DNA of 64,000 nucleotides. It comes from Tenodera sinensis. Its lineage: Eukaryota > Arthropoda > Insecta > Mantodea > Mantidae. The first letter of the stretch is position 1; each line of letters opens with the position of its first letter. The DNA lies in assembly GCA_030765045.1 (NCBI GenBank), contig CM060972.1:58647273-58711272 (forward strand), read 5' to 3'. Under the pieces are notes generated by a model that worked only from the letters and a program-made list of their open reading frames with translations, made no database searches and was not told the DNA's origin. Positions 37,371 to 47,749 of the stretch are shown in pieces. Made by a program: the position numbers and the translations under genes.

Positions 37371-37949
37371 ACAAAATAATATTGTTGTGAACATGCCATA
37401 ACATTGCAAGATTATAAAATGTAGAAATAAAATTGCAGAAAATAATTCATATTTTCAAGTCTGGTTCGTTCTTTTGATACCTAAACAATCTTGTTCTCGG
37501 CAGTTGTCACCAAGCGCTATTTGAACATCCTTGATTTTATTCTGATTTAGATTCGCCTTTTTCCCATTTACCTCCAATGGGTTAATCTGTTCTTGTATAC
37601 ATATTTGAAACGACATAGGTCTTCTGATCGATAACTTTTGTTTAAGCGGGCAATTTTGAAGTGTCTGTTGGCTTCAGTTTGAAACAGGAAGTATTACAAC
37701 AATGGAATGTTCTAATACGTAAACTATATTGTTATGCGATACTTCAACAGTGGAAACATTAGAAGTAAAACTTAGTGAAATCATAAAAAGCAATGCCAAA
37801 CAACACTACTTTTAAATAAAGGGTAGAACAGGAAATAGCTTACAATGCATTGTCGAAAGGAGAAGCCAAGCATATTTCCGAACCAAATCTATTAGCTCTT
37901 GCTGAAGTTAAGTAAATAACAAACTGAAGCTAGTTTTAGATTTCATACT
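37371..37949. other. Unassigned DNA
   Basis: Nothing recognised. Confidence 0.4.
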
Positions 37950-38240
37950 TTATGGCTACTTGTGGAATTCAGACATTCCATTTATACCCTCATTTAACTG
38001 CAATGATGATATCGGCGGTCCTTTATCTTTGGAACATACCGCTCATTGGTAATGCTGTTAATTCGTATTCCTTTGAAGTTTGTACGTTAAATCACACACA
38101 TTTACACTCCCAGTCATACCTTCAGACTGGGGAAAATGGAGAATAATCCTCGCTAGAGAAAAATTCGCATCCCCTAGCCGGAACACTTTGCACAGCAGGT
38201 AGATGCTCTACTGACTGAGCTAGAGGTCCAGTCGACGAAA
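37950..38240 (-). mobile_element. SINE family Z, antisense
   Basis: The minus strand starts CTAGCTCAGTCAGTAGAGC (38222 downwards), a near-perfect tRNA A box, then TTCCGGCTAGGGGATGCG. The body ATTATTCTCCATTTTCCCC, GGGAGTGTAAATGTGTGTG, GATTTAACGT aligns with 12240-12560. Its TG tract is only about 4 units. Confidence 0.75.
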
Positions 38241-39048
38241 CATTGTTCACCACAACTTTTATGGCGTTACTTATAGCGTAAGTTTCTGTTTTCTAAATCA
38301 GACTTGTGGAGGGAAGGAAGTTCTTAGGGAGCCTATGATGGCCAGGTTCTGTAGATAAGTGCATAAACCTTTGTCTATATTGGTTAAACAATGGATATTA
38401 AGCAAAGAATAGAAAATTTGTGTTACACGAAGATCCAAACTCACAAGTGTTTAAAGTTCGTCATAGTGCATCTAGCATATTAGGTTTGTTGTCTGAAATT
38501 AAATATACAGGTAAGCTTTGTTCAGATTGTTAAAAAATGTCAACTTGTACACAAAGTGTTGAAAATAACGAGGGCTAGTTTTTAAAAGCTAGTTGGGGTT
38601 CAACGTACACTTTAGAAATTACAAGCTAGCCTATATTTTCAAGGTGTATTTTCAAGCTATGATTTGAGGTAGCTTTTTAAAATTGCACAATACATTGTAG
38701 TTTTCGCATTAGCGTACACATTTGTAACCCGATTGATTTGATGGTGTAATTCAGGCCTGGACGACTCACGGGATACCTTGAGACTTCATTCTTTTGCCTA
38801 TTAAACATGCAGTTATCAGTGCAAAGCAGTGAGCAGGTTGCGCTCAGAGAGCACCAGTTCCCCAGCCCTGGTGTAGTTTTATGCATAAAAATTGAAAATG
38901 AGGATAAGAGTAATTAGGAGGTACTACGTGATCCAAATTAAGAATTAAATTTTGGAAGTTGTAAAGTAACCACTGATTTTTACAAAGTTCCGCAAGGTAA
39001 CTTACAATTTTTTATGCAGCTCAAAATCTTGACGGTTTCTACATTAGC
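38241..39048. other. Unassigned DNA
   Basis: CAAGCTAG/GCTAGTT motifs around 38570-38680 look locally repetitive. Nothing else. Confidence 0.35.
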
Positions 39049-39155
39049 TATTGCTCTCTTCAATATCAGTGAAAAATATTGGAGAGCAAGAAGATTAATG
39101 ACTTCATTGTCAGAAATCCAGCATTAGCTAACAACAACAACATTAGGAGTGAAAA
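39049..39155 (+). repeat. Family Y, 3' tail copy
   Basis: From TAGCTATTGCTCTCTTCAAT to TAGCTAACAACAACAAC it is the reverse complement of 58771-58880. Upstream the two copies differ, so only a shared 3' tail with an (AAC)n end is common. Confidence 0.75.
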
Positions 39156-39279
39156 ATATGGTAGGGGAAATTTTAAAAATGTTTTAGGCAGACAAAAAAT
39201 CTGATGATGAAATCTAGATCTGATCTAGGCTTTTCTATTTTTGCCCAAAATAGGTGAAAGATTTATATTTAAAAAATCA

Positions 39280-39619
39280 TGACTTTCTCTACTCTTGTAA
39301 TAACCATTCTTACAAACTCTTATTCCTGTATCTTCTTCCTGTTAGTTAAGATAAACATTTGTAGAAATTATCTTATTGCTTATTTCCTTGCAGATGCAAG
39401 GGGAATATTATAATACAGTAGGCTTTGTGCGACAGTCAAATCTTTTAAAGTTCTGAAATTCCGTTCTCTTTGCACACTCAACATAAAGAAGTGAACATTG
39501 CATGAAAGTTTTTAAGTAACAGAAACTGACACACATAACAAGGAATATCTCCGAAATGGTTCACTCTACAATAAAATTTATTCGGACATAAATTGTGTAT
39601 TTTAGCAAGATCTACATTT
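39280..39619 (-). repeat. AT12 family, copy H1 (3' third, antisense)
   Basis: ATGACTTTCTCTACTCTTGT marks the 3' inverted end. Then TCTTATTCCTGTATCTTCTT, AACAAGGAATATCTCCGAAA and TTTTAGCAAGATCTACATTT. Confidence 0.8.
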
Positions 39620-39621
39620 TT

Positions 39622-40188
39622 ACTTTCTCTACTGGTAAGTAGGGGAAGTATTGTATTCCACCCAAAAATTCGATGTCGAGATTTCACCGTAAATATGTTT
39701 TGAGCCCCCTGAATTAAAAAAAAAAAGCATTTTTTGGAAAAAGGTCCGTGTGTGTGTCAGCGTGTCAGTCTGTGTCTGTCAGCCTGTGGACGGCATAACT
39801 AAAAAACGAAAAGTCGGTTAAAAACCAAAGTTGGTATTTAAGTTCAATGTCTTTCAAGGAAGAGACACAACGATTTTGAAGCAAATAGCCCACCCTAAAC
39901 TACCTTTTACATGGAAAATTTTTCGAAAATGTTGATTTTCTTGAAAATGACTCAAAGATTTTGATTAAAGTGCCGTATGTTTGAAATATTTTTATGACAA
40001 ATGAAATATATATTTCGAATTTTCTGCCTATAATCTATGTAGTCCTGTTTAGTCTGGATGAGTTTTGAATAACTCGTAAACCGTAAGAGGTAGACAAAAT
40101 ATTGCTATACAAGAAACGTAGATCTCGCTAAGGCACACAATTTATGTCTCAATACATTTTTTTGTAGAGTGAACCATTTCGGAGGGTT
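39622..40188 (+). repeat. AT12 family, copy H2 (5' four-fifths)
   Basis: Starts ACTTTCTCTACTGGTAAGTA, carries a short GTGTGTGTGTC/TCTGTGTCTGTC tract, and stops at CCATTTCGGAG. It overlaps H1 in content by about 100 bp, so H1 and H2 are two copies and not one inverted element. Confidence 0.85.
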
Positions 40189-40245
40189 TGTGGTTCAAAT
40201 CCCAGCTGTGGCATTGATATTTTTTTAAGTTCCTGTTCTACTTCC
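40188..40245 (+). mobile_element. SINE head fragment
   Basis: TTGTGGTTCAAATCCCAGC then TGTGGCATTGATATTTTTT; same family as 19428-19480. It replaces the 3' end of the AT12 copy. Confidence 0.5.
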
Positions 40246-40261
40246 CAACGTTGTTCCATTT

Positions 40262-40412
40262 CGCGATTTCACGAAAGTTTTGTTTTCCAAAACTGACACA
40301 AATAATAAGGAATATCTCTGACAGACTAACAGACACACACACGGGAACTCTCGACATCGAATTTTTGGGTGGAATACAATACTTGCTCTACTTACCAGTA
40401 GAGAAAGTAAAA
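40262..40412 (-). repeat. AT12 family, copy I (antisense, internally deleted)
   Basis: Contains a 3' internal piece (CACAAATAATAAGGAATATC) fused to the 5' end (CGAATTTTTGGGTGGAATAC ... CCAGTAGAGAAAGT). Roughly 500 bp between are missing; the fusion point is at the ACACACAC tract. Confidence 0.75.
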
Positions 40413-40535
40413 AAGGAAGACCAAAAAGCAAGGTGGTTAGATGATGTAATGGAAGACCTAAGAAAGATTAGAATCAGAAGCAGAAGATAGAGATATGTGA
40501 AGGAGGATTATGCAGGAGGCCAAAGCTCACCAAGG
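40413..40535 (+). pseudogene. LINE C-terminal tail fragment
   Basis: GRPKSKWLDDVMEDLRKIRI, a decayed D-R/W segment and EAKAHQGL: the last about 40 codons of an insect LINE ORF2. Abuts AT12 copy I directly. Confidence 0.6.
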
Positions 40536-40819
40536 GCTGCAGAGCCAGCAGAGAAGAAGAGGTCAAGTACAATGGGTTTCACGACCAGTTTCAATAGATG
40601 CGGTTTCCAGGCTGTGAGCTGTGGACTAATTGGTAAGGATCAGGATCAGTTTGACGGAGGGGCCTCCAACCACTGAAGCATACACCGCTCCTAGGCCATA
40701 GAAGGATAGGTTAAAGCGGTGACTCGAAGGAAGACTAGATCCGGACGACTATGTGCGCTAGCAAGATCGGTTCCTAACGATTACAGAATGACACCAATCA
40801 TGACGCCGGTTAGCCCTAC

Positions 40820-42025
40820 ATTAGCCACCTTCAACCTGGTGGTCCCGGAATGAAGCGAGCCACTCGCTGAAGGAGCTCAAGGCGGCAATCCAAGCGCCAG
40901 GTTCCCCCCCCCCCCAGGGGCCTACTTCGGTAGGTATGGGTTTGGCGCACCCGGGGTCCCGAGCCATACTCTCGATTGGGTTTGCTCTAAGGAGTGAGAG
41001 AGCATATGCTAAACGCCCAATCAACTTTGGTCCACTTTTGTGTTTGACCTCAAAAACGACCAATATCAGGCCACGTTCCTTACCTTTAATCGGATATATC
41101 CCCCGCAAAGGATTAAGGCAGGGTATGAAGCCATTTAAGTTCGACCATATATCCCGAACCCTCTGAGATGCTACAAATGTCAGCACTTCGGTCACACAAA
41201 TGACTCATGTAACGGTAATCCTACCTGCGTCGACTGTGGAGGCATCGCACACGACCATGACTGTATATCACCTCCCAGTTGTATTAACTGCAGGGGAGAA
41301 CATCCAGCAAACTCCCGAGAATGCCCCCTTATCTGAAGGAAAGAGCCATCTAGGAGATCCGGGTTAGAGAGAAGGTGTCCTTCTCAGAAGCCCGGACCAC
41401 TATCCCAAACTCTGGTACCTATAGCTTGGTTGCAGCTAAACCGGTACCGTGTCGGGAAATCGTAACTCAAACTAGCGATATAAATGGGGCAACAGGTTCG
41501 GACATAATTCTCGTAGCTAAGTCACATCCAAAGCGTTTGACATCGCCTAAGTCCGCTTCATCATCTACAAACACCGCAGTTCAATCAACCAGATCAGAAA
41601 AGTCGCCAACAAAGAAGTTGATCTCGACAAATAGACCAATAGTATACGATGCTTCACCGATAAACTTTAAGACCCAATATAAACAATCCGATTTCCTCAA
41701 AGAAGGTAACTTTCTCACAAGGCATCAAAGGGAAAGAAAATATCAAAGACATCTCCTAGGAGTTCCTCCTCTGAGGAATCCTCTAGGGTGGCTGTAGACC
41801 ATCGACTGCCATATTCGCCGGTCTCCGTGTCGAATCGGTTCGAAGTTCTCGAACTAAATTCACTATGGGAACACGGACGTCCTCGGCAAAGGACATGGAG
41901 CTAAAGGAATCTGTCCACACTGGGAGAGCCCCAATGGAAAAGAGGTGCGATAAAGCCTCGGACAAAAATGTCAGCCCAAGACAGAAGAAAAGGGCTAAAT
42001 TAATTCGACAACCGCCTATCCCAAA
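40820..42025 (+). pseudogene. LINE ORF1 (gag-like) with zinc knuckles
   Basis: Upstream part (about 40870-41160) is decayed. At about 41165-41335 three Cys/His knuckles appear in one frame: CYKCQHFGHTNDSC (C-x2-C-x4-H-x4-C), CVDCGGIAHDHDC and CINCRGEHPANSREC, followed by a stop. The 41375-41797 frame continues the Ser/Lys/Thr-rich C-terminal region. Three knuckles of this spacing are usual in ORF1 of Jockey/I/R1-type LINEs, which bind the element RNA. Stops at about 41336 and several later. ORF2 follows within 50 bp. Confidence 0.8.
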
Positions 42026-42072
42026 GTAATGCAGAATTACCTTGGAATACCTCTCCCGTACAGATATTCAAT

Positions 42073-43540
42073 ATGGCTATCCTACAATGGAACATACGTG
42101 GTATAAGAACACAACGACCAGAACTTGGGCTTTTGCCCAATAAGAACGAACCTTTGGTCGCATGTTTGCAAGAGACTAAGATGCGTCCACAATACGCTTT
42201 CCATCTAAGGCGATACACCCAGTACGGTGTGATGTTACACCAGAAGAGGGTGTTCCGGCACATGGCGACGCCATGATGCTTGTCAGAGATGATGTATATA
42301 TGCAATCTGTACCATTACGCTCTAATATATAATTAGTTGCTGTAAGGATTCTACTGCCAAACATCCAGTTGACTATTTCTAACTTATATTTGCCTTCGTC
42401 CCATGAACTCTCGCACATTGATTTAGAAGAACTAGTTTCCCAGTTACCAACATCACTTCTGTTGGTGCGAGACTTCAATGCGCACCACCCACTTTGGGGT
42501 GTAAGCCGCACTTGTGCGGGAGGCAAGCTCGTAGCACATTTCTTAGACGGTTACAACCTAGCTCTCCTCAACACTGAAGATCCCACATTTGTTTCTGATT
42601 CTTTCAATAGTCTGCCTTACCTTAATCTTGCAGTTTGTTCACTTCAGTTGGCAGTCTCCTTACAATGGAACGTCATCTCTGATTTACACTCTAGTGACCA
42701 CTTTCCATGTCTTATTAGTCTCTTAACGCAAAATACATGCCCCATGCGTATGCCCAGATGGCGCTTGGGCCACGTCAACTGGTACCTTTATACCCAGTTG
42801 GCCGTGTTTACCTACAACGTGCACGACTCAGTGAATGATCTGGCGCAGCAGCTCACCGAGAAGATTCTCTCTGCTGCTGAACAATCCATACTGCGGTCGA
42901 CTTCCCACCCCTGTCGATTTCCTGTCCCCTGGTGGACGGGAGAATCCCGGAATGCCATTGGTGTTCGAAGGTGTGCTCTTAGGGCTTTCCATCGTCATCC
43001 TATACTGGATAACCTGATCCAATATAAGAAAATGCGCGCCGGATCCAGACAAGTCACTAAGGATAGCAAAACGACATCATGGAGCAAATTTGTAGTTTCA
43101 TTTAACCGACATACCTTCCTCGGTAGTGTGGGATAGGTTTAGGCGTGTTTTAGGTCGATCGACCCATATATATCAATTTCGGGACTGATAACAGCCACAG
43201 GAGCTGTTGTTGATCAATTTGAAGTGGCCAACACGTTTGGCAGTGCTTTCGCTCAAGTGTCTAGCTCGGGAAACGACTCCCCTGAGTTCCTTCCAATAAA
43301 AACTCAGGTGGAATCTCAAGGCTTCGGGTTTCGTTCTAGAAACGTAGAAGATTACAATCGCCTTTTCACCATGACTATCAGCACCAGAACCAGACGGTAT
43401 TCATGTACAAATGTTACAACAGCTCTCTCCTGAAGGTAAGGCATTCCTGCTCGAGGTCTATAATCCTGTTTGGGTTGATAGCATGCTCGCAGAAAATTGG
43501 AATTACCAATTAATACTTTTTTTTCAAATCATTGGATTAA

Positions 43541-43593
<53 letters not shown>

Positions 43594-43830
43594 CCATTCA
43601 ACGGGAGGCCACCGTTATTCCCAACTTGAAGGCTGGAAAGGACCGTCAACTTCCCTCCAGCTATCGTCCTATTTCCCTTACTTGTTGCGTTTACAAGGTG
43701 ATGGAACGCATGATCAATGGACGATTGGTATGGTGGTTAGAAAGTCGTAACCTACTGACTAACATCCAGTGTGGTTTTCGACGACGCCGTTCAACTGTTG
43801 ACCATCTTGTGTCAATATCGAGAACATAAA
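42073..43830 (+). pseudogene. LINE ORF2: AP endonuclease plus start of reverse transcriptase
   Basis: 42073-42240 gives ILQWNIRGIR and CLQETK (endonuclease N-terminus, Asn and Glu catalytic positions). 42369-43136 is an open frame of 255 codons with LLVRDFNAHHPLWG (usual G-D-F-N-A-H-H: Gly is Arg here) and SDLHSSDHFPCLI (catalytic S-D-H). 43224-43500 is the pre-RT region. 43605-43829 carries AGKDRQLPSSYRPISLTCC and QCGFRRRRSTVDHLV, RT finger motifs. The catalytic YADD half is absent: truncated at about 43830. Frame breaks near 42270, 43136 and 43400. Jockey/I/R1 group by motif. Confidence 0.88.
43508..43591 (+). mobile_element. Short poly-A-tailed insertion inside the LINE
   Basis: AATTAATA at 43508-43515 and 43584-43591 flanks about 68 bp, ending in 44 A residues (43542-43585). 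It interrupts the coding sequence between the Glu-Asn-Trp and Arg-Glu-Ala-Thr positions. Could be a tiny retroposed fragment. AT-richness makes the flanking match less certain. Confidence 0.45.
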
Positions 43831-45099
43831 CAGATACCGTGCCTTGTCCTTCTGTGTTACTGTGCATGTGTAGGCCAATCACAAGCAGTAGCTTCCAAAA
43901 CATAAGACGAAAGCAAAAGTGTTTACATCCACAAACCAGGTATTTCAGAAAGAAGTTACTCTGTGCGTTTTACAAGTACCGAACTGTTATCTTCGTATAT
44001 TCTTGTGGAATCACGCATTCAATTTGGATCAAAATCCATCTATTCCTTCAAAATCGGCTGACCAAAAAACAAATTCGACTTTTCTTTTTGTAATGCTTCT
44101 ATGAAGCACGTATTAGAAGGAATGTAATTACTTCCCTTCCAGCCTGTATATTCGGTTATTCACATCATTCCAGAACTCTTGACTTAACTATTCTTGACAA
44201 GAATACTCCAAAAGAACGATGTCACGCAGACTGAAGAGAAAACGGATATAGATCTCCTCTTATAAAATATTGTATGTTATTTTCTTGTACATATCACTAT
44301 TTATTTTTATTTGTATTTTAAAGGCAATTGAGGCAATTTTAATTGTATCCCAAACACAAATGTAATTCTTTGGAATTGTTTTATATTTTACTAGCAAAAC
44401 TGTAAGGTACGTATACTGTATAATAAAGCTAACTAAATTTTTAAAAAAATATTGAACTATTGTTGCTTGCAGTGTCTGTAAAGCTTTCCAAAGGTGAGAG
44501 AATTTACATAAATATTCAATCCTCTGCAAGTATTCATAAAATCACAATGAAAAAGTACAGAAAAGCAACTATATGCTACACATGGAAATAAACTGAACTG
44601 ATATTTTCTAGAAAGGTGGAGCTGGCATCATGGAAACTAACAGACGCATGTAAACCATTACTGGCAGTGCTGGTGTGTTCAGACTTCGGCCGCCACTGCA
44701 CGTGCTTTCTTAATTTTCGACGTATTTACAGCCAAGGAACTGCCAACTGGTCCCATTTGGAGCAGTCATGTGGTGCGAAATATCTTAGACGCCCTGGAGG
44801 TGGTCCTGGTGTCGAGTCTCCGTGGAAATGCTAATGGATCACGTGGCTGGTGGAGGCGACCTTGGCAGGAAACGCCCTCGCGAGATAGTACCAAGAAACA
44901 CAACTTGCTCATCAATTGGCAAGTGACGAGTGAGTTTCGGAATGTAACGTCCTATGCCACTTGGAACAAGGAAAAACCACGAAGAAGCCTTGGGTGTGAC
45001 ATAACTAATGTAGACAGCTGCTTTACATGAAGCCATATCCATCAGCTTTACTTACCATAATGCAAATTTGGGATACCACTGCAGTATTGTTATTATTAT
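43831..45099. other. Unassigned DNA
   Basis: A GC-richer stretch at 44610-45030 has a 72- and an 86-codon frame without motif. No family recognised. Confidence 0.35.
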
Positions 45100-45106
45100 G
45101 ATTATG

Positions 45107-45388
<282 letters not shown>

Positions 45389-45391
45389 TAT

Positions 45392-45680
45392 AAAGTATTG
45401 CCTTTTACACAAAACTTCGATATCGATATTTCATAGAATATGTCTCCAGACAATACTCCAAAACGAATAGGTGGTTAAATACCAAACTTAGTATTTAAGT
45501 TCACCATCTTCCAAGAATGTGAAATGAAGAGTTGAAAGAAAATTCCCCACCCAAACCTGTCCTTTACTTGAATTCTTTTTAAATTTTTATTTCTCCAAAA
45601 TGTCTCTAATAATTTTGTTTAAAATGCGCACCATATGTTTAAGATACTTTTATGACAAATGAAACATACAAGATAGCGCA
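45392..45680 (+). repeat. AT12 family, copy J (internal part)
   Basis: AACTTCGATATCGATATTTC, AAATACCAAACTTAGTATTT and ATCTTCCAAGAATGTGAAAT align; both ends missing and the tandem repeat is deleted. Confidence 0.7.
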
Positions 45681-45990
45681 AAACTCAATTTTCTCTTACG
45701 TAGCACTACAGTAAACACATGATAGGACATCTTGAATGTGAGGTAGGCATGCTACCCTTATACCACAGAAACAGGCTCCGTTATTTAGTAAACAACCAAC
45801 ATTGCTTTATACAATTGAATGGATGCTCTAAGCATGCATGTTTGCAGCAATGCGTGGAGTGTTTTCCTGGTTTGTTTAAAATACAACTCTTAAATATGCA
45901 ACATATTTCTGAATAATCCTAGTTTGAAAAAAAAACGTTATTTATAGTTGTTTAGATACACCGAAATTAACAAATAATCTGTGTTAGCAA
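45681..45990. other. Unassigned DNA
   Basis: Nothing recognised. Confidence 0.4.
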
Positions 45991-46458
45991 CTTTTTCAAG
46001 CCGACCGAGAGATTGTCCGAGATAGCTTGTGAGCGCCAGTCCACTGGCCTGGGGTTAACACTGCGCTCAGTTATGGAAGATGATCCAGAAGCTGTAGATA
46101 AGGACAGTATTGCCAAACGTCGTCAATATTGGGTTTGCTAAGCAAGTTTAACTTCTGTTTTATTTTTCGAAGCTTTTTAGACCTTTATGGTTTGACAGAC
46201 CTTTTTTTAATGTTTTAACTTTTTAGTGTTTTAACTGCTTACTGTTTTACCTCTCACTTTTTCTAACTTTTAACTATCTTAACTTTATTTTCTAACTTTT
46301 AACCGCGTGGCTTATATGTATGTTCATGAGTTTTTCTGTTTCAATCTTTTGACTTTGAGCCAAAATAACCTAGTTGTCGAGGGACCCTTAAGTTCCACTC
46401 ATTCATTCATTCATTCATTCATTCACTCACTCACTCACTTACTCACTCACTCACTCAC
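45991..46458 (+). mobile_element. LINE 3' end with (ATTC)n/(ACTC)n tail
   Basis: A decayed coding tail (GAGATTGTCCGAGATAGC region) leads into an AT-rich 3' UTR with repeated TTTTAACTTTT. It ends TCGAGGGACCCTTAAGTTCC followed by a 60-bp ATTC-to-ACTC tetranucleotide tail. The same terminal motif lies at 27.1 kb. Confidence 0.6.
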
Positions 46459-46461
46459 ACC

Positions 46462-46720
46462 GATGGAGATGGCTCCGTGGTAACGTGTGAGGCTCGCATT
46501 CGAAAGTTCCCAGGTTTGATTACGTAGGAACAGCCACTTTAGACAAGATTTCTCCTTTCTTCCCCCCCCCCCCCCTTTTCCTGTTTTCCTTGGGTCATTA
46601 GGAGATGCTGGTGTGATTCCTCTTCGACTAGAACATCATTTCCGTACCTCATCTGTTTCAGGTTTGCAAGATCAGCGACCGGTTGGTGTGTTGCGGCAGT
46701 GAGGTGAAATTTGAGAATTT
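46462..46720 (+). mobile_element. tRNA-type SINE
   Basis: GATGGCTCCGTGGTAACG (A-box type) and CCCAGGTTTGATTACG (B-box type). Then a C-run and TGTTTTCCTTGGGTCATTAG. Inserted at the end of the LINE tail. Anticodon-arm sequence GGCTCGCATTCG matches the antisense head at 11.5 kb. Confidence 0.6.
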
Positions 46721-47060
46721 CCCCCTAGCATTTGACGGAAGTACTCGAATCCTCAGATCCTGGGATTGCGAGTGGCTTAAGCAGAGCTAGCGGGCATCAG
46801 GGTTGGCCATATGTTGGAATGGTTAGGCACTCCGTTCCGACTGGCGCACATCGTCGTTCGCATCTAGTTACCCACCAGACTCCAACGTCACCTTTGAAAC
46901 AAAAAGGACGTACTATGTCCGTGTAAGATGTTCTCCAGAACCTGGAGGACCCTCCATCTACATACTCTCAGCTCCTGTATTTTTGAAAGCAAACCTTAAA
47001 AGAACTAGTTCGATGAAATACAGAAGACGGTAGTAGGAAATCTTTGTGTTGGAAATATAT
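46721..47060. other. Unassigned DNA
   Basis: Nothing recognised. Confidence 0.35.
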
Positions 47061-47749
47061 TGTGATGCGGCCGCACGCCTGAAATAGTAAGGATCAAGCT
47101 ACCTCACACTACTGCTTGTAGATACGTGGCTCGATGACAATGCAGCGGTCAGAACAAAAAGGATTGTTTGAGAGAATTTCACTAGCCGGCTTATTTACGA
47201 GAGGTTCGAGAAAAGGTGAATTTCGAGATAGATCCGTACTACATGATTCTCGCCTATATAACCTACTCGAAATGAAGAAAGAGGCGAGCTTTTTTCTTCG
47301 GAGTCGTTAAATGTTAAAAGAGACAGCTGTTAGCAGTTAGTTTTAAGTGTGTGTACAGTCGTGTTGAGAGGATGTGTGTATCGTTAGAGACAGTTTTGGA
47401 CATCTAATTGTCGAGTTGGAGTTATTCATCTTAAACTGTTGGGACGGTTTCACTGTCGATGACAGGATTAATTTTTTGGAATTAGAACCGCCTAACCCAT
47501 GAAGTAGAAGAATGGTGGTGGTGGTGGTGGGGGTGGTGGTGGTGTTGGTGTTGGTGTTGGTGTTGGTGTTGGTGGTGGTGGTGGTGGTGGTGGTGGTGGT
47601 GGTGGTGGTGGTGGTGGTGGTGGTGGTGGTGGTGGTGGTGGTGGTGGTGGTGGTGATCTTAGCAACGAAAAAGGGGGACAGTGTTTTGTGATTCAATTTT
47701 AAGGGAAATAAAGTGGCAAAAAAGTAACTGGACTTGTCAATTTGTCATA
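47061..47749 (+). mobile_element. Probable solo LTR related to the 4.1-kb LTR
   Basis: Starts TGTGATGCGG and ends CAATTTGTCATA, parallel to TGTGACGAGG and CATTTTGTCACA of the first LTR. TATA-like CTATATAACC lies about 190 bp in (about 157 bp in the other). ATAAAG occurs near the end in both. Without the internal GGT array (about 142 bp) the length is about 547 bp. No primer-binding site follows. Confidence 0.45.
47513..47654. repeat. (GGT)n with (GGTGTT)n block
   Basis: About 47 triplets; five GGTGTT hexamers in the middle. Lies inside the probable LTR. Confidence 0.95.

Noticed and set aside
37047..37409. 120-codon minus-strand frame
   Set aside because: Coincides with an antisense SINE, whose body recurs at 55.6 kb.
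39280..40188. H1 plus H2 as one inverted-repeat element
   Set aside because: The two halves overlap in content by about 100 bp and are not reverse complements of each other as a whole; two copies is simpler.
42369..43136. Intact 255-codon host gene
   Set aside because: It is the LINE endonuclease domain (DFNAHHPLW, SDHFP), continuous with other LINE pieces in shifted frames.
40820..43830. Endogenous virus because of zinc knuckles and a polymerase-like region
   Set aside because: Endonuclease and RT motif order, three-knuckle ORF1 and absence of LTRs or protease fit a LINE, not a viral insertion.
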